Assembly (NCBI GenBank): GCA_910575035.1
Contig: CAJTDL010000031.1
Coordinates: 1 to 51,821 of the forward strand
From: Lachnospiraceae bacterium
Lineage (GTDB): Bacteria > Bacillota > Clostridia > Lachnospirales > Lachnospiraceae
Direction of reading: 5' to 3'
Length of the DNA stretch: 51,821 bases
In this document: piece after piece, positions 28,886-38,508 of the stretch
Numbering within the stretch: the first letter of the stretch is position 1
Layout: each line of letters starts with the position of its first letter
Notes under the pieces: generated by a model
Database searches by the model: none
What the model was told of the DNA's origin: nothing
Seen by the model: the letters and a program-made list of their open reading frames with translations, nothing else
Position numbers and translations under genes: made by a program

Positions 28886-30328
28886 CTACTGCATCTGGAA
28901 TTCTACCTGCTCCTGGGCAGCCTTGATTTCATCATCAATACTTGCGCCGCCCATTACATTCTGCATTGCAGTAGCGATCATATTACGTGCTTCATAGTAG
29001 TATACGCCTGTGTTGTTGCTTGGAGTCTTTCCGGCAAAATCTACGATCTTAGCGAATACAGCATCCCCGCCATAGAAGTCAGCCGGCTCATTGTATACAT
29101 CGGAATCACCTGCTGGCAGATATGTAGCGATAGCTGCAGAAGCTGGGAGGATTGTCTCATAGAATGGAACGCTTCCAGCAAATGTGCTTGCTAAGAAATC
29201 TTTTGCCAGCTCAGGGTTCTTGCAGTTGCTTGTGATACACCAGGAAGAACCGCCGTTGTTGGAGTAGTTGGTAGCGTTGTCAACGCCTGCAAGACTTGGC
29301 ATATTGGTAATGCCCCATTTTCCGCTCTGGTCTTCTGCGCTCTGGATAGAAGCCATAATCCAGCATCCATTAATTGTACCAGCCACGGTTTCATTTGTAA
29401 GGGTTGCAACATACTGATCCCAGTCATTTACTTCGATCAAGACACCAGCTTCAACTAATGCTTTGTATGTTTCCATAACTGTCTTCAAAGCAGCATTGTC
29501 AACCATTGCCGGATTTCCTGCGTCATCAAACAAGGAAGCTCCGCAAGACTGCATCATCATCATGATAACGTCAGACTCGCCTGCCTGGCAGGAAAGTAAT
29601 GGCTTGCCTGTCTTTTCAAGGACAGTCTTGCCTTTTTCAATGTACTCATCCCATGTAATGTCCGTAAAATCATCAATGCTAAATCCAGCTTCCTTTAATA
29701 CATCTGTCCTGTAAGCCGCTACAACAGCGCCGTTATCAAACGGAACGCCATAGTTCTTGCCATCCACTACAGAGTAAGCTGTCTTAGCTTCTGCAAACTG
29801 TGAAAAATCTATGCCACTGTCTGACAGATCCACAAATGCATCTGGATAAGAGATTACGTTTTTCTGGAACGCATTGTCCTGCATCAGGAAAATATCTGGC
29901 AATGTGTCATAGCTGCCGCTGGTTGCTGCAGTTGTAAGCTTTGTCTGGATATCATCCCATGGCGTTTCAATTACATCAAGGTTGAAGTCTGGATGGTCTG
30001 CCTGATATACTTTGCCAGCCTCTTCCATTGCATAAATGTTGAATGCCGGATCCCAGCACCATACAGTCAGGGAATTGCCACCCTCTGAAGATCCGCCTTC
30101 ATCACTTGCTGCGCCGCCATCATCTGCTGCTGCATTGCCATCGTCCGCCGCCCCATCGTCTGCTGCATCGCCTGTGTTTGCATCGTCCCCTGCAGTTGCG
30201 TCATTCCCTGCAGTTGCGTCATTCCCTGCATCACTACTGCTGCCGCTGTTATTACCGCCGCCACAGCCTGTTAACATTGTTGCGGACATTGCTACACAGA
30301 GCAATGCAGCTAAGATTTTTTTCTTCAT
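28886..30328 (-). CDS. Sugar ABC transporter substrate-binding lipoprotein
   Basis: A 480-residue extracellular solute-binding protein, family 1. Lipoprotein signal peptide with lipobox MLTGC (lipidated C22), then about 60 residues of low-complexity linker made of Gly, Asp, Ala, Asn, Ser and Glu, then the two-lobed binding domain (LTVWCWDPAFNIYAMEEA onwards). Start at 30328, after GGGAGGG; the ORF extends 43 codons upstream without signal. First gene of the operon with MalF/MalG-type permeases and LacZ; the ligand is probably a galactoside or galacto-oligosaccharide, by context. Confidence 0.93.
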   Translation of the reverse strand: MKKKILAALLCVAMSATMLTGCGGGNNSGSSSDAGNDATAGNDATAGDDANTGDAADDGAADDGNAAADDGGAASDEGGSSEGGNSLTVWCWDPAFNIYAMEEAGKVYQADHPDFNLDVIETPWDDIQTKLTTAATSGSYDTLPDIFLMQDNAFQKNVISYPDAFVDLSDSGIDFSQFAEAKTAYSVVDGKNYGVPFDNGAVVAAYRTDVLKEAGFSIDDFTDITWDEYIEKGKTVLEKTGKPLLSCQAGESDVIMMMMQSCGASLFDDAGNPAMVDNAALKTVMETYKALVEAGVLIEVNDWDQYVATLTNETVAGTINGCWIMASIQSAEDQSGKWGITNMPSLAGVDNATNYSNNGGSSWCITSNCKNPELAKDFLASTFAGSVPFYETILPASAAIATYLPAGDSDVYNEPADFYGGDAVFAKIVDFAGKTPSNNTGVYYYEARNMIATAMQNVMGGASIDDEIKAAQEQVEFQMQ

Positions 30329-30641
30329 AGTTTGTTCCCTCCCATTTGATAAGACTTTTTTTTGTGTCCGTACATGGTATGAAATATCAATCCTGTACCC
30401 TGCGCCTGCCAAACCGGAATAAAGACTGTTGGCATCTATAAGCCGCTGCCGATGCACCGCCTTATTCAGTCATCCCTTCCTCCCAGGCATGTCCCAGCAT
30501 GCCTGCCGCCAGGCAAGAGGCATATCCTAAATATCCTTATAATCAAATCAGAAAACCTCCCGCAGCTGTTCCAGGACTCCAATATGCCCATGCACTTGGG
30601 TGCCTACGCAACTGATACGCAATCGGCCGCCCCATGGATTT

Positions 30642-30670
30642 AGTTTACCAGAGATATTACTTCTTGTCAA
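30642..30670 (-). promoter_or_regulatory. Promoter of the sugar ABC operon
   Basis: Minus strand: TTGACA (30670-30665), 17-nt spacer, TAAACT (30647-30642). TGTTAACA (30671-30678), a perfect palindrome, touches the upstream edge of the -35 box. The leader to 30328 is about 305 nt and contains a 7-bp hairpin (30485-30491/30498-30504), without a known riboswitch. Confidence 0.55.
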
Positions 30671-30678
30671 TGTTAACA

Positions 30679-31119
30679 CTTTCCAGTTTTTTCAACTAAT
30701 TTTTGTATATTCTGTCCAATAGACTTTCGGCATTATTACCACTTTTTTTCTGCAATAGTCGCCTTTTTTTATGATTTTCCACGATTATTTTCTAGTTTTT
30801 ATGATTTTTCTTCTTCAAGCACCGATAAAACGCCCGAAAAAACGGGATATTTTGCGCCTCTCTTTCTTTACTGAACTTTTGGTAAATATGACTATAAGTT
30901 TTACTATTATTCTAAATCCTATTTAGTAAATATTGGGTTTTGCAATCTATAAAAAATCACTTTTACCTACTATTAAATTATGGCTTTTAGATTCCTTTCC
31001 AAAATTTTCCTATGTCTTCTCCCTAAGCAAATCTTCCTCTTACTGCATCTCCCATAGTAAGTAAATCATTACTTGATTATTTAGTGAATTTCCAGGAACC
31101 AAGTTTACTATTATGGGAT
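30679..31119. other. AT-rich regulatory gap with TTTACTA half-sites
   Basis: Between the sugar operon promoter and the transpeptidase terminator there are about 440 AT-rich bases without a gene. They contain TTTACTA (30900-30906) and TAGTAAA (30924-30930), an inverted pair 17 bp apart, and TTTACTA again at 31104-31110, the same half-sites as the palindrome at 6421-6435. Otherwise nothing recognised. Confidence 0.4.
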
Positions 31120-31172
31120 TTTAAACAAAATGCCAGATACCAACGGCCTATACAGCCCCAGTATCTGGCATT
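31120..31172 (-). terminator. Terminator of the L,D-transpeptidase gene
   Basis: Minus strand: a perfect 12-bp stem (31161-31172 with 31129-31140), 20-nt loop, followed by TTGTTTAAAAT. It begins 28 nt past the stop codon. Confidence 0.8.
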
Positions 31173-31199
31173 GATAACGCTATTTTCAGGCCTGCCATC

Positions 31200-33110
31200 C
31201 TACTCCTCTACTGGCTCCTCCCCCTCTGGAGGCGCGCTTTCCAGCTCCCGAAGCCTTGCCTCAGCGGCTTCCAATGCGCTGTAATTGGTCACTTTGGCTT
31301 TCGCCTCAGCGGACAGCTGCTCAAACTGCGCCCTGGCTGCTTCAATAGCCCCCCGCATATCCAATGTGATCTCCTGTCCTGCAAACTGGTTAATAGCATC
31401 AATCACCGCCTGTGCCTCTGCCTGTGCCTGCTGATCCAAGGCAGCCTCTGCATCCAACTGCGCCAGCCTTACTTCTGCCGCTTCCAGTAGATTATAATTT
31501 GTCACCAGGGCCTTTGCCTCGCTGCTCAATGCCTCAAACTGATTCCTGGCATTGGCCACTGCATCCCTGCTTTCCAATGTAATCTCACCCAAGGCATCAA
31601 TCAGCTGGATTACCGCTGCCGCCTGATCCTGGGCAGCCCTTTGCGCCCGTTCCTGTTCCTCTCTCTGGGCCTGTTCCTCCTGGGCCTTGGCTGCTATGCC
31701 TTCTGTTCCCTGGCTCTTATATACCAACACAGCACATCCTGCCTCAATATTTTCATATAACGTCTTCGCCACATTATATGGAAGGTTCACGCATCCATGG
31801 GAGCCATTCCGTATATAATCGCTGCCGCCAAACCGGCTCCTCCAGGTAGCGTCATGAAACCCCACACCTCCATTAAAAGGCATCCAAAAGGATACAGGCG
31901 TAGCATAATCCTCTCCCCGCAGCGTTTTGTCCCTCTGCTTGTAATACAGGCCAAAGGCTCCTGCCGGAGTGCTCCACCCCTTGGATTCATTTCCTGATAC
32001 AAAGTCGGATTCCACCACCAAGGCGCCATTTTTATAATAAAACAGATGCTGTGCCGTCAGGTTTACCTCCACATATGTATCCCCGTAATCGTTGCCGCCC
32101 CTGCTGTTAGCCGTCTGGGCATAAGCCGGCTCCTTGGTCATTGACTCCCCATTCCTGATATTCTCTGTAAGGGCTGCCACTTCCTGCTCCTGATCAATCT
32201 TCCAGCCATAATCGCCGCCGCTGACTGTCACTTCTGTCCCATAAGAGGAATTCAATGATTTTGATTTGCCAGCTGTATTATAAGTTTCAGCCAAGCCTGC
32301 GACGTATTCCCGGATCTTCTCATCTGAAACGCTTACCACTCTCTGGTCATCTACACAAATCCACTGGCTGATAATACTCCCGTCCAAAACCTCCTGGCTA
32401 TCCCCAAAATCATAAGTAATGGCTGCCCCCACATACTTATTCATTGTCTTCACCTGTTCCTTCAGCTCCTTGGACTTCTTTGTATATTTGGGGCTTTTGT
32501 AGCATTTTGCATCTTCCACGGAAAAGCTGCCCTCCAGATTCAGGATTGCCTGCCCCAGCTTTTTGAGGAACCGCTTTTCCTTTACAACTGTCCCCTTTTC
32601 CTCTGGCAGGATTTTATACCCTTCTTTATCCAAATACTCCGATACCGTAGCATCCAGCGGCTCCCGCATATGGGACTTATCCAGCACCTCCAGTTTCCCC
32701 GCCGCCTCCTTTAGCAGCTTTTGGTTGAAATCCACCATAGCTTCTACCTGGATAGCCGATTTTTTAAATAAAGAGGCTGGCCAGGCAAACACATTCTGTT
32801 GTGTCAATTTCTTCTGCAATGTGCCGTCAAATACCGTCGTCAGAGCCACATCATCGCCTGTCAGGAATTCCTCCTCCCCTTCCCGGGGCACAATCCTAAT
32901 CTGATACCCATCAACCTCTGAAGCGATCATGCGCTCTACTTCTTCGGCTGTCTTACAGGACACATCCTTCCCATTCACAATGGTGCCAAACAAAAAACGG
33001 TTATTGAAATAATTTGCAACTACTAAATACACCGCAAAAAGCAGCAGGAATAGCCCTACTACCGCCAAAATACATATTTTTTTTCTGTCAAGTTTTTTTA
33101 TCGTCTTCAT
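31200..33110 (-). CDS. L,D-transpeptidase (YkuD) with C-terminal helical repeats
   Basis: A 636-residue cell-wall enzyme that forms 3-3 cross-links in peptidoglycan or attaches proteins. N-terminal membrane anchor (about 12-33), a PG-binding_4-type region (about 40-330), YkuD catalytic domain (about 345-465) with GVGFHDATW (His) and SHGCVNLP (catalytic Cys 440). Then a Glu/Gln/Ala/Arg-rich linker (about 470-495) and two copies of a roughly 55-residue helical repeat with SxEAKAxVTNYxxLEAAExRL, and an acidic end. Similar repeats are found in many clostridial surface proteins. A candidate promoter TTTACT-N16-TATAAT lies at 33289-33262. It is a single-gene unit. Confidence 0.92.
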   Translation of the reverse strand: MKTIKKLDRKKICILAVVGLFLLLFAVYLVVANYFNNRFLFGTIVNGKDVSCKTAEEVERMIASEVDGYQIRIVPREGEEEFLTGDDVALTTVFDGTLQKKLTQQNVFAWPASLFKKSAIQVEAMVDFNQKLLKEAAGKLEVLDKSHMREPLDATVSEYLDKEGYKILPEEKGTVVKEKRFLKKLGQAILNLEGSFSVEDAKCYKSPKYTKKSKELKEQVKTMNKYVGAAITYDFGDSQEVLDGSIISQWICVDDQRVVSVSDEKIREYVAGLAETYNTAGKSKSLNSSYGTEVTVSGGDYGWKIDQEQEVAALTENIRNGESMTKEPAYAQTANSRGGNDYGDTYVEVNLTAQHLFYYKNGALVVESDFVSGNESKGWSTPAGAFGLYYKQRDKTLRGEDYATPVSFWMPFNGGVGFHDATWRSRFGGSDYIRNGSHGCVNLPYNVAKTLYENIEAGCAVLVYKSQGTEGIAAKAQEEQAQREEQERAQRAAQDQAAAVIQLIDALGEITLESRDAVANARNQFEALSSEAKALVTNYNLLEAAEVRLAQLDAEAALDQQAQAEAQAVIDAINQFAGQEITLDMRGAIEAARAQFEQLSAEAKAKVTNYSALEAAEARLRELESAPPEGEEPVEE

Positions 33111-33261
33111 GATACTGCCTTTCCTCTTATCTAATGTTATTTCCTTATTCTTGCCATCCCATCAAGAAACCCACAATCCCCCTTCTTTTGGGAGTTCCTT
33201 TCTGTTCCTGCCTTTAAAAATGTATGCTTATACACCTAAAAAAATACAGGCAATGAATTAT

Positions 33262-33289
33262 ATTATAATTCCATTTCCCTTAAAGTAAA
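33262..33289 (-). promoter_or_regulatory. Candidate promoter of the L,D-transpeptidase gene
   Basis: Minus strand: TTTACT (33289-33284), 16-nt spacer, TATAAT (33267-33262). The predicted leader is about 145 nt. The neighbouring repeat copy B (33299) lies immediately upstream of the -35 box. Confidence 0.45.
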
Positions 33290-33298
33290 ATTGTTTTC

Positions 33299-33374
33299 GT
33301 TACTATTCATGGCTCAGGAATGCACAGTCCAGCGCATTCTGTGAGAACATGATTCAAGAGTGAATGGTCACCCA
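33299..33374. repeat. MITE-like element, copy B (shortened, inverted)
   Basis: About 76 bp matching the reverse complement of the right half of the full element at 46854-46998. It begins with the intact terminal repeat GTTACTATTCATGG and ends near TGAATGGTCAC, which resembles the other terminus (9 of 11), so it may be an internal-deletion form. It abuts the transpeptidase promoter. Confidence 0.65.
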
Positions 33375-33411
33375 TTCTATGAAATTATTAATAAAATTTT
33401 TTAAATTATGG

Positions 33412-33440
33412 TTGATTTTTCCTCACCTCCATGGTATAAT
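33412..33440 (+). promoter_or_regulatory. Promoter of tRNA-Pro
   Basis: TTGATT (33412-33417), 17-nt spacer ending in TGG, TATAAT (33435-33440), i.e. an extended -10. The start of transcription would fall at about the first base of the tRNA minus a few. Confidence 0.65.
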
Positions 33441-33450
33441 AAAAAAAATT

Positions 33451-33525
33451 CGGGGTATGGCTCAGCTTGGCTAGAGCGCACGGCTGGGGGCCGTGAGGTC
33501 GCAGGTTCGAATCCTGTTACCCCGA
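33451..33525 (+). tRNA. tRNA-Pro (anticodon GGG)
   Basis: A 75-nt cloverleaf: acceptor CGGGGTA/TACCCCG, D-stem GCTC/GAGC, anticodon stem CACGG/CCGTG with loop CTGGGGG (anticodon GGG), T-arm GCAGG-TTCGAAT-CCTGT, discriminator A. The 3' CCA is not encoded. A run of seven T (33526-33532) follows directly and probably ends the transcript. Confidence 0.95.
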
Positions 33526-33532
33526 TTTTTTT

Positions 33533-33848
33533 ATTTTCATATTAATATTTATAATCCCCAAGGAGCTTACTCCTGTATTGGTTTCCGTAGCAGCCGTTTA
33601 TGGAAGCCATTTTTTTATGTTTGGAAGCAGCCTGCCAGAAGCCTTTGCAAATGCTTCTTAAAGCTTTGGGCAGGCCTTCCTCCCATTGTATTCTGTCTTT
33701 CCTTCCCTCAGAAGACCTACTTTGCCATTATACGACAGAAATAGCTTAACTGCAAGAATTTGACCCTTATTTCATATTTTCTTAATATAATTGCAGGAAG
33801 GATTTTACATTTTTTTTATATATCTGTAAAGGTTGCAAAAATCCCATC
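33533..33848. other. Gap without recognisable gene
   Basis: AT-rich, no plausible ORF with a ribosome binding site on either strand, no strong hairpin. No terminator is evident for the transglutaminase gene, whose transcript may run to the region behind the tRNA. Confidence 0.5.
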
Positions 33849-36254
33849 TTATTCCCAAATATCAAAAAGCCACTTCCACCCCTTTCCTTTCTCTTGGCGC
33901 AATTTTTCCTCCAATTGTTTATACATCCTCCATACCGCCTGATACTCCTTTTCTGCAATTCCCTGGGGTGAAAAAGCTGCCTTCTGTAAAATCTCCATGG
34001 CTGGCCCCCACTCCATCTCTGGCATAACATCCTGCAGGCAGACGCAATATTCCCAGTCACCCATCCCTTCCTTACGCTGGCAGCCTAAGGCCTTCAGAAT
34101 CCTTGCCATCCTATAGCTCATAGCCCGCACAGCCTTTGCCCGGTCTGGCTGCTGGAACGCTTCTTTTCTCCTTTGCATCCGGCGCTTCCTTATATAGGAA
34201 AGCGCTGCCGCAAAGAGTCCTGCAGCGCCTGTGAAGGCTGCCAGGAAAACAGCCGTCTTTCTCCCAACCGCCAATGCCTTATTCCATATACCGTTATCTG
34301 CCTCTGCTTTTTCTTTCTGCTTTTTTGCTTCCTTTTGGCTTTCTTCCTTTTTCTGTTCCTTTACCTTATGCTCTTTTTCGTTTCCATCTTCCTGGGTCTG
34401 GGCTTCCTTCCCTTCCAGGGCTGACTTCAGATCCTGGCCTGCCGTTAGGCTCTCCAGCATCTGGCCATAGGAAGGGGGCGTCATCTCAATTGGGCAGAAT
34501 CCCACATTTTCCTGGAACACCTCTGTCCAGGCATGGCCCCGTTCGTCGGTAATTGCTGCGGTGTAAGTCCCGTCCCCATTTTCTTTAAAATCTGAGGGCA
34601 GCACTAAATATCCCATAACATAACGGGCTGGTATCCCGTACATCCGCAGCAGCAGCGTGCCGGCTGTGGCATAATGGGTACAATAGCCTTTTTTCTGATC
34701 CAAAAGAAAAAATTGCGCGAAATCCTCTCCCTCCGGAACACGTTCCAGGCCAAAGCTATATTGGGTATCTTTCCACAAAAGTTCCTGCACAAGCCGTATT
34801 TTTTTCTCAGTCTCTGCATTTACCATGCCATCCACAGGCAATGTTAGGACCTCTCCTGTAAAGTTTTTTATTTCATAAGTAATGCCTGGCATATCCTTTT
34901 CTTCCTGGATGGCATATAGCTGAAGCCTTTCAAGGCCCTCTGCGGGCAGGCGGGTATAGGACTGATAGGCATAGGATTTATAAGTGGACAGGGTTTTCCT
35001 TATGCCGCTCTCCTCTGGATACATCATAAACATATTATTCTCCAAAAGCCTGATCCAGTCCTCCAGGTAAAGGTAGCTCTGCCATTGGAATTCCCTCTGC
35101 TTCAAGGGAGACAGGGAGCCGTCCGCCTCCTGCTCCTGGCCTGCAGGGATTTTTGAAAAATACGGAACCAGGGAGTAGCCTCTGGTGGATCTCCTTAGCT
35201 TCAGATTTACCTTATTCTCCCTGGAGTAATAAAGAGACAAGTCCCTCTTTACCATATCATAAGGATATTCCCGAACTAGCTGCTGATATTCTTCGCTGGA
35301 ATAGCCCTGCTGCTGCGCCCAATCAGAAAATTCCTGCTTGGACACGCTTTTCCATCTGCCGTTTTCATAGTCTCCGCCTACAAAGCCCTTGAGATAGATG
35401 TTCTCCCTGGGGCGCCTGTCCAGTGTGATCTGGAAAGCTTCACGGCCGGTAATGTCCGGCTCCCCATTTTCCAGGCGGTACTCCGGCTGGGCGCCAGCAT
35501 TGGCAAACAGGCGTATATTTGTAAACTGCTCCAGGGTATCCAGCATAAAATCCTCAAAATGGAGCTGCCGTTTCAGCCAGGAATCGTGGCTTCCCGCCAA
35601 AAGCTGTCCCGCCATAGGGCTGTTGGCAAACAGGATACCGATAGCCAGGCTTATATAGACGGCAGCGCCCAGGGGGACAGCCCCCTTTCCAGTGATTTCC
35701 ACCTGGCCTGCAACCAAGCCGGATAGAATCAGGATTGTCCCAGCGGTGGAGGGGCCTTTTCCCAGAGAAAGCACTGCGGCAATCAATAAAAACGGTATCA
35801 GTGCCTGGGAAGCCAGCTTCCTTTTGCTTCCCCAGGCTGTCAGCAGAACCAGAATTTCCAAAAAGCCCAGGATTGCGCATAGCATAAGAAAACATAAGGA
35901 TTTTCCTGGCTCCTCCGCCTCCAGATACCAGAGCAGATATTCTGTCCGATAGTGGTAATTCACCATTTCCAGAAGCTGGTTGCCTATGGCTTTCATGCCA
36001 ATCACCATATATCCCTGGTATCCGGCAATCACAAAACACTGGAAAGCCAAAAAAAGCAGGCAAGCCACAAGCTTTTCTAGTTTCCCCAAGCTCATAACCC
36101 CTGCCACTGCAAGGAGCACTGCGGCAGCCATTCCCAAAACCCCCAGGCTTACGCTGGGCTCCAATAGCTTACGCAGGCAAAGGAACATGCCAACCAGCAC
36201 CAGAAACTGGCACATTCCCCAGTATAGTTCCTGCCATGTATTTTCTCGTTCCAT
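33849..36254 (-). CDS. Transglutaminase-like membrane protein (TgpA type)
   Basis: An 801-residue membrane protein of the TgpA class: about seven N-terminal helices (to about residue 220), a long extracytoplasmic domain with a transglutaminase core, one more membrane helix near 690-710, and a C-terminal cytoplasmic DUF4129-like domain. Catalytic residues: C525 in KKGYCTHYATAG and H574 in RGHAWTEVF; the third residue is Glu in PIEMTPP instead of Asp, a change that is common in this group. A Lys/Glu-rich, charged linker lies between core and last helix. It follows the DUF58 gene with a 9-nt gap. Together with MoxR and DUF58 it forms a widespread cassette whose exact role is unknown, probably in envelope protein processing. 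Confidence 0.9.
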   Translation of the reverse strand: MERENTWQELYWGMCQFLVLVGMFLCLRKLLEPSVSLGVLGMAAAVLLAVAGVMSLGKLEKLVACLLFLAFQCFVIAGYQGYMVIGMKAIGNQLLEMVNYHYRTEYLLWYLEAEEPGKSLCFLMLCAILGFLEILVLLTAWGSKRKLASQALIPFLLIAAVLSLGKGPSTAGTILILSGLVAGQVEITGKGAVPLGAAVYISLAIGILFANSPMAGQLLAGSHDSWLKRQLHFEDFMLDTLEQFTNIRLFANAGAQPEYRLENGEPDITGREAFQITLDRRPRENIYLKGFVGGDYENGRWKSVSKQEFSDWAQQQGYSSEEYQQLVREYPYDMVKRDLSLYYSRENKVNLKLRRSTRGYSLVPYFSKIPAGQEQEADGSLSPLKQREFQWQSYLYLEDWIRLLENNMFMMYPEESGIRKTLSTYKSYAYQSYTRLPAEGLERLQLYAIQEEKDMPGITYEIKNFTGEVLTLPVDGMVNAETEKKIRLVQELLWKDTQYSFGLERVPEGEDFAQFFLLDQKKGYCTHYATAGTLLLRMYGIPARYVMGYLVLPSDFKENGDGTYTAAITDERGHAWTEVFQENVGFCPIEMTPPSYGQMLESLTAGQDLKSALEGKEAQTQEDGNEKEHKVKEQKKEESQKEAKKQKEKAEADNGIWNKALAVGRKTAVFLAAFTGAAGLFAAALSYIRKRRMQRRKEAFQQPDRAKAVRAMSYRMARILKALGCQRKEGMGDWEYCVCLQDVMPEMEWGPAMEILQKAAFSPQGIAEKEYQAVWRMYKQLEEKLRQEKGKGWKWLFDIWE

Positions 36255-36263
36255 CTTCCCCCC

Positions 36264-37349
36264 TTACAATACCAATTCTGTTTCCAGCAATTGCTTTTCC
36301 ACATCTGCCGGCGTAACCTTTGTCAACAGTTTCCCATTGCAGGAAAGCTCCATCTCCTGGCTCCAGGAAATCTCAGAAGCATAGGCCTCTCCTTTAAACT
36401 GGCTCCCATAGGCTTCTGTAAAATCACAGCGCCCCATGGAAAAGCCCAAAGCCTCTTCCCAAAAACCCATCAAATCCTCCAGGCTCCGGATGGCTTTACG
36501 GTGGAGCCTTTGATCCTTTTTCCCATACCAAACCAGATAATGGGCGCACTCCTGCCGCAGCATTTCCTGGGAAACCGTATTGCACACTTCCCAAAATACA
36601 TCCAATGGGATCTTGTCCATTTTTTCTGTCTCTGCATCCAAGAAAAACACCACATTACAGCCAATGGGAAGCCCCATTTCTGCCACGGTCAGGCTGCCAC
36701 TTTTGGCGGAAAGCTTCCAGTGGATATGGCTGGGTCGATCCCCCTTCTGGTATTCCCGCAGCTTTAAAATTTCCGTAGGGTCATCTCCGCCAATCTGAGG
36801 GTGGTACACATCACTGTCTGACGTAAAAAGCCTGGTGCGCACCCCTGCCTTAACCGTAGTCTCATAACATGACGGAAATAATGTGGCCTGCTGCCTTTCT
36901 CCTAATCTCTTGCGAAAGCGATACAGCCCCAGCCAATCATAACAATACAAGCTATTACACTCAATCTGCCACAGGCCAAATCCCAGCCGTTCCACTTCCC
37001 CTTCCAACCGGACTGCCTGCCCAGCGCCTGCCTTTCCATGGAGCCTTACCTTACAGGTACGCCCTGTGGCTGCCTGCTTCAGCAGAGCCTTTGCATAGAG
37101 GTGCGGGGCAGGCAGGGTACTTTGATTTTCTACCTCCAGGCAAACCTGGTATTTTCCCGCCTTATTGGGCACAGGTGAAAAGTAAAGGGCACATTCCATC
37201 CTCTGCCCCACATGCTGCAAGGCATAGAGAAACATCGGCGACAGCAAAAACAGCACTGCTCCCAACGCCAGGAGCCCACGGCTATTATAAAGGACTGCCA
37301 GATAAATTACGCCGCCAGTCCCCACCATATACAATAAAAGATTCCTCAT
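36264..37349 (-). CDS. DUF58 domain protein
   Basis: A 361-residue protein with two N-terminal membrane helices (about 5-45), an Ig-like extracytoplasmic stretch and the DUF58 signature GGDDPTEILKLREYQKGD followed by HWKLSAKSGSLTVAE, a vWA-like fold (about 200-320). It normally works with a MoxR ATPase encoded next to it. The start at 37349 is set by AAGGAGG 5 nt upstream. Between it and moxR lie about 210 bp containing repeat copy C. Confidence 0.9.
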   Translation of the reverse strand: MRNLLLYMVGTGGVIYLAVLYNSRGLLALGAVLFLLSPMFLYALQHVGQRMECALYFSPVPNKAGKYQVCLEVENQSTLPAPHLYAKALLKQAATGRTCKVRLHGKAGAGQAVRLEGEVERLGFGLWQIECNSLYCYDWLGLYRFRKRLGERQQATLFPSCYETTVKAGVRTRLFTSDSDVYHPQIGGDDPTEILKLREYQKGDRPSHIHWKLSAKSGSLTVAEMGLPIGCNVVFFLDAETEKMDKIPLDVFWEVCNTVSQEMLRQECAHYLVWYGKKDQRLHRKAIRSLEDLMGFWEEALGFSMGRCDFTEAYGSQFKGEAYASEISWSQEMELSCNGKLLTKVTPADVEKQLLETELVL

Positions 37350-37410
37350 GCCGCCCTCCTTCCTTTTAGGCATTACAGGCCGTATTGCATCTGCATCAAC
37401 AACATATCAA

Positions 37411-37484
37411 AATCGCCCCTCACTCCTGAATCATGTTCTTACGGAATGCGCAGTCCAGCGCATCCCTAAGCCATGAATAGTAAC
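37411..37484. repeat. MITE-like element, copy C (right half only)
   Basis: About 74 bp matching the right half of the element at 46854-46998, from ATCGCCCCTCACTCC through the AATGCGCAG..CAGCGCAT inverted pair to the terminal repeat ccatgaatagtaac. The left half is missing. It lies between the DUF58 and MoxR genes. Confidence 0.7.
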
Positions 37485-37561
37485 CAGGAAACAGCCAGCC
37501 TGCTTCGCTTCTTTTGGCACAATGCGGCATTTCCCACCATGCCCTTGGCACTTGGGCTTAC

Positions 37562-38506
37562 TCATAATGCCCTCGGCACAGGAACGGATTTTTGGATTTC
37601 CTTTAAAATCTGCTCTGCGCCCATATTTGCCGCCCGGGCCTTGGCATTCAGCATTAAGCGGTGGTTACAGACTGGGAGGAACACATCCTGCACGTCCTCT
37701 GGCACCACATACTTCCGTTTACGCAGATAGGCCATAGCTTTTGCCATCTGTACGATGTTAATGGCGCCCCTGGGGCTGATACCCAAATCAATCATTGGAT
37801 GGTTCCGGGTCTGCCTAACCAGCCCCCCGGCATAGCGGTAAACCTCATCTGTCACATGGGTCCAATCTGCCTCTTCCTGCATTTTCTGCAGTTCTTCTGT
37901 GGAAATTACCGCCTGGGCTTCTTCCTGGTTCTGTTTTCCTTTTAAAATGTCAATCTCGTCCTCTATATTTGGATAACCCAACTGCAGGCAAACCATAAAG
38001 CGGTCCAGCTGCGCTTCCGGCAGCATCCAGGTTCCGGCGCTCCCAAAGGGATTCTGGGTCGCGATCACGATAAAAGGGGATGGGACAGGGTGGCTAATGC
38101 CGTCCACGGTCACCATTTGTTCTTCCATCGCCTCCAAAAGCGCTGACTGGGTCTTGGGGGAAGTGCGGTTAATCTCATCTGCCAGCAGCAGGTTGCACAT
38201 TATGCTCCCTGGCTGATAGACAAACTTCCCTGTCTCTTTTTGATACATGGAAAAGCCAGTCAGGTCGGAGGGCAGGACATCTGGTGTAAACTGCACCCGG
38301 TTATGCTGTAAAGACATAGCCTTTGACAAAGCCATGGCAAGCCTGGTTTTGCCCACCCCTGGAATGTCGTTTAACAGGATATGCCCTCTTGCCAGGATTG
38401 CCGCCATTGCCTGGATAATGCACAAATCCTTCCCGATAACCGCCTTCTTTACCTCATTTATCACTTCAAAAGCAGGTATCCTCTGCTTATTCTCCACTGT
38501 TCCCAT
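37562..38506 (-). CDS. MoxR family AAA+ ATPase
   Basis: A 314-residue AAA+ ATPase. Walker A GVGKT at 50-54 in LLNDIPGVGKTRLA, Walker B LLLADEINR at 106-114, sensor 1 IATQNP, arginine residues near LPEAQLDRF, sensor 2 region ISPRGAINI. MoxR proteins act as chaperones for assembly of vWA-domain partners such as the DUF58 protein. ATG 38506 lies 2 nt after the stop of the V-ATPase subunit D gene, so this cassette is on the V-ATPase transcript. Confidence 0.95.
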   Translation of the reverse strand: MGTVENKQRIPAFEVINEVKKAVIGKDLCIIQAMAAILARGHILLNDIPGVGKTRLAMALSKAMSLQHNRVQFTPDVLPSDLTGFSMYQKETGKFVYQPGSIMCNLLLADEINRTSPKTQSALLEAMEEQMVTVDGISHPVPSPFIVIATQNPFGSAGTWMLPEAQLDRFMVCLQLGYPNIEDEIDILKGKQNQEEAQAVISTEELQKMQEEADWTHVTDEVYRYAGGLVRQTRNHPMIDLGISPRGAINIVQMAKAMAYLRKRKYVVPEDVQDVFLPVCNHRLMLNAKARAANMGAEQILKEIQKSVPVPRAL

Positions 38507-38508
38507 TA

